Below, one piece after another: positions 21,819 through 26,563 of a DNA stretch of 26,563 bases. Within the stretch, counting starts at the first letter, position 1, and every line of letters begins with the position of its first letter. The notes beneath the pieces were generated by a model, which saw only the letters and a program-made list of their open reading frames with translations, made no database searches and was not told the DNA's origin. The translations under genes were made by a program, and so were the position numbers. Source of the DNA: Candidatus Bathyarchaeota archaeon (lineage in GTDB: Archaea; Thermoproteota; Bathyarchaeia; TCS64); assembly GCA_016934355.1 (NCBI GenBank), contig JAFGTA010000185.1, positions 1-26,563 of the forward strand, read 5' to 3'.

Positions 21819-22286
21819 ATGACTTTCCGCGGCGGCTACCTGACATCACGTGAGACCGACATCTGGGACCTGAGGCGCAGGGAGAACAGCCAGTCGGACA
21901 TCGGGCGCCTCCTCGGAGTAAGCCGGCAGGCCATCCACAAGACCTACCAGATAATCGACCAGAAGGTGGAGCAGGCTTTCATGGAGGCCGCGGACTCTAA
22001 CCGCCTGGAGGCCAAGACCGTGAACCTCGTGGACGGCGTCATGACTGCGTACAGCCCCGCCCACAGGCTCCCGGTCGTGGTGAGCTTCAGCAGGATCAAC
22101 GGCGTCAAGGTCTGGTACCTCTACGAGGGAAACTGCGCCGGCTGCAACCAGAACAGGCTGTGCAGGGTCATACTTGAGGACGAGGCCGAGGAGCGGGGCA
22201 TCGAGCTATCCTCCGCAGACAGGCTTCTCACGCCGAGCCAGCTAGCGCACAAGATATTCGGCCGTTACGCGGAGGGGAACAACTGA
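21819..22286 (+). CDS. HTH transcriptional regulator with Cys cluster
   Basis: 155 residues. The N-terminal HTH is of the LuxR/sigma-4-like type (YLTSRETDIWDLRRRENSQSDIGRLLGVSRQAIHKTYQIIDQKV, about 7-51). A C-terminal domain with a strand (PVVVSFSRINGVKVWYLYEG) then carries C-x2-C-x5-C (NCAGCNQNRLC), a likely metal or Fe-S binding or redox site. ATG 21819 is set by the TATA box 33 nt upstream; an earlier in-frame codon lies in the promoter. It overlaps the next gene by one base (TGATG) and the LivH-like gene follows, so it probably controls this unit. Confidence 0.8.
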   Translation: MTFRGGYLTSRETDIWDLRRRENSQSDIGRLLGVSRQAIHKTYQIIDQKVEQAFMEAADSNRLEAKTVNLVDGVMTAYSPAHRLPVVVSFSRINGVKVWYLYEGNCAGCNQNRLCRVILEDEAEERGIELSSADRLLTPSQLAHKIFGRYAEGNN

Positions 22287-22597
22287 TGGAGCAGCAGAGG
22301 CTCGTCAGGGCGTGCCCGTTCCCGCCGGGCGTGTCGAAGCCTAGGGTGGAGCACGTGCCGCGGCGCTGGGGCAGGACGCTTTCAAGGGTCGTCAGCTTGA
22401 GGTCTATGGTGTTGGTCATGGCGTTGGTGGCGGTGACGTACCTCTACGTGGACTCTTACGTCATAGTGAACACCACAGGTACGCCGGTTCTGTTCAGGGA
22501 CAACTACGTGCTGTTGCTCAGCCTCGGGAGCTACGTATCGATTATGGTGACGTGGTATATCCGCAGGTGGAAGATGAAGCGTCGGCGGGAGCGTTGA
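22286..22597 (+). CDS. Two-helix membrane protein of unknown function
   Basis: 103 residues. A basic cytoplasmic N-terminal part (1-37) is followed by two hydrophobic helices (about 42-61, SMVLVMALVAVTYLYVDSYV, and 73-92, YVLLLSLGSYVSIMVTWYI) and a highly basic tail (RRWKMKRRRER). ATG overlaps the preceding stop by one base. It lies between the regulator and a permease. No family recognised; an accessory subunit or a signal-linked anchor is possible. Confidence 0.65.
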   Translation: MEQQRLVRACPFPPGVSKPRVEHVPRRWGRTLSRVVSLRSMVLVMALVAVTYLYVDSYVIVNTTGTPVLFRDNYVLLLSLGSYVSIMVTWYIRRWKMKRRRER

Positions 22598-22634
22598 GAT
22601 AAAGCTAAATATGTCAACCATCACAGGTTGACAT
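22596..22634 (+). promoter_or_regulatory. Operator/promoter of livH-like gene, perfect inverted repeat
   Basis: GAGATAAAG (22596-22604) is a weak TATA candidate. ATGTCAACC (22611-22619) and GGTTGACAT (22626-22634) form a perfect 9-bp inverted repeat with a 6-nt spacer; the right arm includes the first two bases of the ATG at 22633. It covers the expected start site, and in RNA would form a hairpin that buries the start codon. Confidence 0.55.
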
Positions 22635-23553
22635 GAGTGTTATGATACCCGCTATATGGACAGCAGCACTCGTATTCGCCTCGGAGCTAACCCTCCTGAG
22701 CATCGGCTTCACCCTAACATACCTCACAGCCAAGATACCCAACTTCGCCCACGGCACCTACGCAGGCATAGGCATCTACATCAGCTTCACATTCAGCAAG
22801 ATAATGGGGCTCAGCCCCTACATCGGTTTCCCCGTCGCCTTCCTCGTGGGAGGCTTCTTCAGCCTCATAGTCTACAAGCTGGTGATTGGGGTCCTCCAGA
22901 GCATGGGGGGTGGCACCATCGTCCTCACCATAAGCACCCTCGCCATACAGATATTCCTCACAGCCCTCATCCAGATATACGCCTACTGGATACTCCTCCG
23001 CTACAACCTCTACACTATGAACTTCCTCCTCAAGGAGTATGACTTCCGGTACGCAGGGTTCCCCGGCATATTCATAGTCTCCATCGGGCTCAGCGTCGGC
23101 GCAGTCATCGTACTCCACTACGTACTGACCCAGACCAAGCTAGGCATAGCCATGAGGGCCACGGCCGAGGACCCGGAGCTAGCCTCGGTCCTCGGTATAA
23201 ACACCGATCACATCCAGCTGTTCAGCTGGTTCCTCACGGGAGGAATGGCATGCCTCGCAGGCGCCATGATACCCCTCTGGTTCATGAGCACCCCACAGAC
23301 CGGGGCCATGCTCATCACGAGCATCATGGCAGGCAGCCTGCTCGGGGGCTTCACCAGCATCTACGGCGCCGTCGTGGGGGGCGCAGCCGTCGGTATCTCC
23401 GAGGTGATGCTCACCCTGTGGGGTCAGAGGCTCATAGGCACATGGGTGGGCGAGTACAGGCCCCTCGTTCCCATGATATTCCTCATCGCCGTACTGCTCA
23501 TAGAGCCCGACGGCCTGGAGGGAGTCTGGAGGCGAATCAGGCCCAACCAATAA
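22633..23553 (+). CDS. livH: LivH-type branched-chain amino acid ABC permease
   Basis: 306-residue inner-membrane permease with about eight hydrophobic helices. It has the hallmarks of the LivH family: IPNFAHGTYAGIGIY (34-48), GIAMRATAEDPELASVLGI (170-188), which contacts the ATPase, and GSLLGGFTSIYGAVVGGAAVGI near the end. ATG 22633 is inside the right arm of the inverted repeat. LivM, LivG/LivF ATPases and binding protein are absent from the window, so this is an orphan permease or its partners are encoded elsewhere. Ends with a T8 run. Confidence 0.9.
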   Translation: MSVMIPAIWTAALVFASELTLLSIGFTLTYLTAKIPNFAHGTYAGIGIYISFTFSKIMGLSPYIGFPVAFLVGGFFSLIVYKLVIGVLQSMGGGTIVLTISTLAIQIFLTALIQIYAYWILLRYNLYTMNFLLKEYDFRYAGFPGIFIVSIGLSVGAVIVLHYVLTQTKLGIAMRATAEDPELASVLGINTDHIQLFSWFLTGGMACLAGAMIPLWFMSTPQTGAMLITSIMAGSLLGGFTSIYGAVVGGAAVGISEVMLTLWGQRLIGTWVGEYRPLVPMIFLIAVLLIEPDGLEGVWRRIRPNQ

Positions 23554-23561
23554 TTTTTTTT
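23554..23561 (+). terminator. T8 terminator after livH-like gene
   Basis: Eight T directly after the TAA stop, a typical archaeal oligo-T terminator; the next gene has its own TATA box. Confidence 0.55.
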
Positions 23562-23586
23562 GACGGTGGCGGCGAAATCCTCCGGG

Positions 23587-23599
23587 TAAAAGTAATAAC
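23587..23599 (+). promoter_or_regulatory. TATA box for nitroreductase gene
   Basis: TAAAAGTAATAAC, centred about 30 nt before the ATG at 23624, predicts a leaderless or very short leader transcript. Confidence 0.45.
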
Positions 23600-23623
23600 C
23601 GATCCGGTACAGAGCATCCAGCG

Positions 23624-24190
23624 ATGAACGTAAAGACTCTGGCCACCCAGAGGAAGACAGCGCGAAGGTTCAAGTCAGACCCTGTCCCACGGGAAGCCGT
23701 CGACTACATCCTTGAGACGGCGAGGCAGGCCCCGAGCGGCAGCAACAGGCAGCCTTGGAGATTTATAGTCATAGACGACCCCGCCGTAAAGACCAAGGTA
23801 CGGGAGGCGGCGGAGGCGGGTGAACGCGGCTTCTACGAGAGCCTGAGCCCCGAGCGGGCCACGTGGTACAGGGAGAAGGGCCTGTCGTGGGCTAAGCCCC
23901 ACCTCACAGACGCCCCCACCTTGCTGGCTGTGCTCGGCGACACGGAGGCGCCTAACTACGTGAGAAGCGTCTGGGTCGCGGTGGGCTACATGCTCCTCGC
24001 GGCAGAGGAGCGGGGGCTCGGCGCCGTCACCTACACGCCGTCTGACCCGGAGAAGGTCAGAGAGGCGCTGGGCGCACCGGTGAACCTGAGCGTCGAGACG
24101 GTGATGCCTCTGGGCTACTCCGCAGACGAGAAGCCCAAGGAGTCCCGGAGAGAAATGGGTGAGTTGGTCCACTACGACAGATTAGAGTAG
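23624..24190 (+). CDS. Nitroreductase-family FMN oxidoreductase
   Basis: 188 residues. The FMN-binding start TQRKTARRFKSDPVP and ILETARQAPSGSNRQPWRFIVI (30-51) are classic, as are VGYMLLAAEERGLGAVTYTP (around 120-139) and the closing VMPLGYSADEKPKESRR. Members reduce nitro groups, quinones or flavins using NAD(P)H as dimers. ATG at 23624 after the TATA box. The gene ends 1 nt before the stop of the convergent exported-protein gene. True substrate unknown. Confidence 0.92.
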   Translation: MNVKTLATQRKTARRFKSDPVPREAVDYILETARQAPSGSNRQPWRFIVIDDPAVKTKVREAAEAGERGFYESLSPERATWYREKGLSWAKPHLTDAPTLLAVLGDTEAPNYVRSVWVAVGYMLLAAEERGLGAVTYTPSDPEKVREALGAPVNLSVETVMPLGYSADEKPKESRREMGELVHYDRLE

Positions 24191-24191
24191 G

Positions 24192-25439
24192 CTAGGGCTT
24201 CACGGGGAATATCTCATCGATCAGCCGTAGCTTGTAGTCGTCGAGGAACACGAAGTCGTGCCCGGCGAGTATGGCTTCGAAGCCGTCCACGAGCTCCCCG
24301 TCACTCAGGTCCATGAACGGGTTGATGTAGAACCGCTTATACTCGGTGTACTCGGCGAGCCTCCCATAATCGTTAATGGCCTGAGACAGGCCGGGCTCCC
24401 CGGTGGGCACCCCGTCGCTACCAATGATGTACGCCCGTCCAGCCAGCTCCGTCTGCCACGGCTGCAGGCTGTTCATCACGTACTTGACAGGGATATCTGC
24501 CTCCTCTCTCACCTCGTCCAGCAGCTGCGCCGCCCAGGCGGTTTCCTGTGCGATGTAGCACCTGTCGAGTCTGTCGATGGCGAATCCGTCGATCTCGGGG
24601 AACCTCTCCGTCAGTCCCAGCATCCCCGCCTTCAGGTACTGGTACCACGCCTTGGATGGGTCAAGGGTCATGAGGCTCCACCAGTCACCGGACTCCAGCA
24701 CGCATTCGCCGAAACGATGAGAAACGCTGCGGTGGCTCTCCGAGACGTCGACGTAGAGAATGTTACAGAAGCCCAGCTCCTTGAACTCGGCGAGCTCGGC
24801 CCTGACCTCGGCGTCGCTTGACCTGTAGTTGAAGTAGTCGCCCCAGATGGAGAAGTCCGGGAACATATAGTTCCACTTGAGGACGCTGAACCTCGCGTCG
24901 TCGAGGTACGGCCTGATGAGTTCAATGCTATCCATCTCTAGGTGGGTCACGAACATGACGGTCTTCTCGGGCACCGGCTCAAGCAGCTCCGAAACATCCA
25001 TTGACGCCTTCACTACGAGGCACTCATCCTCGACACACCAGTCCGAGTCAGACAGCTCATAGGTAAGGGTCTCGCCTCCCTCGGCTTCGACGGTGACGGT
25101 GACCCTTTTGATTCCAGACGCGCCGGCGCCTGGCGTGGACGGCGGAGCCGGGGGGTCGGACACGGGTCCCACTATCACGGCCTTGTCGCCGGCTAGGGCC
25201 TGCCACTGAACTGTCTGGCCGACTGAGAGCCCACTGAGGTACACTCCCTCGCCGAGCCCTGCTTCCCGGGTCGCGTTTCTTCTGCGGGAGTACTTGTAGG
25301 TGATCTCCACGGGGTAGTCTTCGTCTGGGTCTATGTTGAGGACGGTTGCGTCGTAGGTGCAGGCCGACCGAGCGAACTGGGGTGTCACTAGGCAGGATAT
25401 TGCTACGGTGACAATTAGCAGGAGCGACAGCTTCTTCAT
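24192..25439 (-). CDS. Exported TIM-barrel-like protein, possible glycoside hydrolase
   Basis: 415 residues with a Sec signal peptide (MKKLSLLLIVTVAISCLVTPQFARSA, 1-26). Residues 27-135 form a beta-rich region with a Pro-rich linker (PPAPPSTPGAG), and 155-415 an alpha/beta region resembling glycoside-hydrolase TIM barrels: FCNILYVDVSE, EIDGFAIDRLDRCYI (D in a strand end, a usual acid position), VKYVMNSLQPW, HDFVFLDDYKL. Substrate unknown; a cell-wall or sugar-polymer hydrolase or sugar-binding protein is plausible. ATG 25439 with a TATA-like element about 29 nt upstream (25472-25464, minus). Confidence 0.72.
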   Translation of the reverse strand: MKKLSLLLIVTVAISCLVTPQFARSACTYDATVLNIDPDEDYPVEITYKYSRRRNATREAGLGEGVYLSGLSVGQTVQWQALAGDKAVIVGPVSDPPAPPSTPGAGASGIKRVTVTVEAEGGETLTYELSDSDWCVEDECLVVKASMDVSELLEPVPEKTVMFVTHLEMDSIELIRPYLDDARFSVLKWNYMFPDFSIWGDYFNYRSSDAEVRAELAEFKELGFCNILYVDVSESHRSVSHRFGECVLESGDWWSLMTLDPSKAWYQYLKAGMLGLTERFPEIDGFAIDRLDRCYIAQETAWAAQLLDEVREEADIPVKYVMNSLQPWQTELAGRAYIIGSDGVPTGEPGLSQAINDYGRLAEYTEYKRFYINPFMDLSDGELVDGFEAILAGHDFVFLDDYKLRLIDEIFPVKP

Positions 25440-25904
25440 GAACCAGAGTCCACGCGGAAATAGCCTAAATCATTATGCACCCAAAAAACAATAATAGAAA
25501 GATAGAATAGAGATCCATCACATTAAAACAACGTAAATTTACCGAGAAGAAACGCGGTTTAATAAAAACACCGTTCATTGAATGGCAGCTAACCCTAACT
25601 ATACCGAGCTTTAGAACTGTATATAAAATCTCATCAGAAATAACATGCAAATTGATTCATGGAGATCAAGAAGATATGATATCTGGGTATGCGGAGCCTA
25701 GATGGCTTGGTCACCCTATGTCACACGTTTTACATTGAAATAGTTAGATTCAGGGAAACATCTGGAAAAAACATAGTCTCAGCCGCGAATATTGCTGCCT
25801 ATAATTTAACGCCTGATAAGGGCTCGTGCGGCTCAGGAACCTTTTTATATGAATATCGGACAAGATATCGAAAATGATATCGAATTTGATATTGAGGTGC
25901 CGCT
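25440..25904. other. 465-nt AT-rich intergenic region between divergent genes
   Basis: It holds the minus-strand TATA of the exported-protein gene (25472-25464), a near-palindrome CCGTTCATTGAATGG (25571-25585), and the PadR promoter with four 12-bp repeats at its right end. Short reading frames in it (about 60 codons on each strand) overlap promoter elements and show no family likeness, so I call no gene. Confidence 0.5.
25844..25899 (+). promoter_or_regulatory. PadR-gene promoter with four 12-bp repeats
   Basis: TATA TTTATATG (25844-25851) is followed by four direct repeats of period exactly 12 bp: 25852-25863, 25864-25875, 25876-25887 and 25888-25899, consensus GATATCGAANNT, of which GATATC is itself palindromic. 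The predicted start site (near 25874) lies within them, as expected for a repressor array. GAGGTG before ATG 25905 is the ribosome-binding site. Confidence 0.6.
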
Positions 25905-26405
25905 ATGATACATAGGCACCACAAGCCGAGAAGGCGCATAGGCGTACCCAAAGGGATGCTACGCCACATTTCCCTCAACATACTCAAACAGGAGCCCATG
26001 TCAGGCAGCGAGCTCATGGAGCAGATTTATGACTACACAGACTGGCGGCCAAGCCCGGGAAGCATGTACCCTCTGCTAGCCATCCTCCAGGAGGAGAACC
26101 TGATCATGCCCTACGAGAGCGATGAGCCGTCCATGAAACGGTTCACCTTGACCGAGGAGGGGGAGAGGCTTGTCGATGAACAGAGGACCCACGACCAGGA
26201 GATGCGAAGCAGGCACAAGAGCATGCGGAAGATCTACTGGAGGCTTCACCGCAGGATGCCTCTGGGCCTCTACACGAGCTTCTCAAACTTCTTGGAGATG
26301 TTCGAGGGTGTGTTCAACAGGGTCGTCGAAGACGAGCAGGCTCAAACGAAGCTTATCCAGACACTCGACGACGTCACGAAGCGGCTCACGGAGATAGCTG
26401 CCTAG
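25905..26405 (+). CDS. PadR-family transcriptional regulator
   Basis: 166 residues. A winged helix of PadR type (about 15-90: PKGMLRHISLNILKQEPMSGSELMEQIYDYTDWRPSPGSMYPLLAILQEENLI, then MKRFTLTEEGERLV) is followed by a long helical C-terminus (about 95-166) for dimer formation. PadR repressors commonly control adjacent multidrug exporters. Here the ATG of an ABC exporter follows the stop with no gap, and four repeats in the promoter suggest autoregulation. Confidence 0.9.
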   Translation: MIHRHHKPRRRIGVPKGMLRHISLNILKQEPMSGSELMEQIYDYTDWRPSPGSMYPLLAILQEENLIMPYESDEPSMKRFTLTEEGERLVDEQRTHDQEMRSRHKSMRKIYWRLHRRMPLGLYTSFSNFLEMFEGVFNRVVEDEQAQTKLIQTLDDVTKRLTEIAA

Positions 26406-26563
26406 ATGAACGACCTAAGAAGAATCCTACGGTACGTGTCGCCTTACAAGAAGGAGGTAGTGCTGGCCGTTGTGCTCCTCGGCCTGGTGGTGGTAACCGA
26501 TCTCTCCATCTCGAGGCTGGTGCAGGTGATCATCGACGACGGCGTCGCCAACAAGGACATGGA
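26406..26563 (+). CDS. ABC exporter membrane/ATPase protein, N-terminal fragment
   Basis: 52 codons from ATG 26406 to the window edge: NDLRRILRYVSPYKKEVVLAVVLLGLVVVTDLSISRLVQVIIDDGV. This is the start of an ABC-transporter transmembrane domain of the exporter type (the first helix and the IIDDGV segment are typical of MdlB/MsbA-like half transporters). It starts immediately after the padR stop and is cotranscribed, so it is a probable drug or lipid exporter under PadR control. Confidence 0.8.
   Translation, partial: MNDLRRILRYVSPYKKEVVLAVVLLGLVVVTDLSISRLVQVIIDDGVANKDM

Noticed and set aside
25689..25877. 62-codon plus-strand frame before padR
   Set aside because: It runs through the padR TATA box and the 12-bp repeats; no ribosome-binding site or likeness.

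Overview
The window looks like a chromosomal segment of an uncultivated archaeon with fairly GC-rich coding DNA. Archaeal markers are ribosomal protein S3Ae, a Cbf5-type pseudouridine synthase with a PUA tail, tandem Lrp/AsnC regulators, and TATA boxes placed about 24-30 nt before many start codons, which implies many leaderless transcripts. GTG starts (2 TA/ribosomal genes plus one small gene) and TTG starts (5 genes) are common. A TACK-type lineage is possible, but the sequence alone does not fix the taxon. There are no insertion sequences, CRISPR arrays or phage genes. The only RNA gene I can support is a tRNA-Gln(TTG).

Layout. 1-2153 (minus): an alkaline-phosphatase-superfamily phosphodiesterase followed by the start of a UDP-sulfoquinovose-synthase-like gene that carries an unusual Cys-rich N-terminal extension; a surface glycan or sulfolipid role is likely. 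2429-3004: ribosomal protein S3Ae. 3095-4567: two adjacent toxin-antitoxin modules, both with PIN toxins but with different antitoxin folds (AbrB-like and ribbon-helix-helix). 4616-6715: a UbiD-family decarboxylase divergent from a DsrE-like protein. 6716-9183: a more AT-rich stretch with an orphan membrane protein, a peroxiredoxin plus small winged-helix operon, another small membrane protein and 456 nt without a supported gene.

9184-12614: tRNA-Gln and a GNAT acetyltransferase diverge from one shared TATA element, followed by a YhbY/CRM RNA-binding protein, two overlapping Lrp/AsnC regulators and an Amt ammonium transporter with an inverted repeat just upstream of its TATA box. 12702-14340: an RsmC-like methyltransferase and Cbf5, an RNA-modification pair. 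14441-18295: a HAD hydrolase, an AlkZ/YcaQ-type winged-helix DNA glycosylase homologue, a conserved protein of unknown function and a CARF-like/winged-helix regulator standing alone. 18570-21063: a glutaredoxin-like protein overlapping an anaerobic (class III) ribonucleotide reductase.

21102-23553: a small unknown gene convergent with a small winged-helix gene, then an HTH regulator with a Cys cluster, a two-helix membrane protein and an orphan LivH-type permease. The regulator and permease promoters share an inverted-repeat architecture (TGTCAAC-N8-GTTGACA, perfect at the permease, imperfect at the regulator). I regard this as the most promising undescribed regulatory unit here. 23624-26563: a nitroreductase, an exported TIM-barrel-like protein, a 465-nt gap, and a PadR regulator with four 12-bp operator-like repeats that is directly followed by the start of an ABC exporter.
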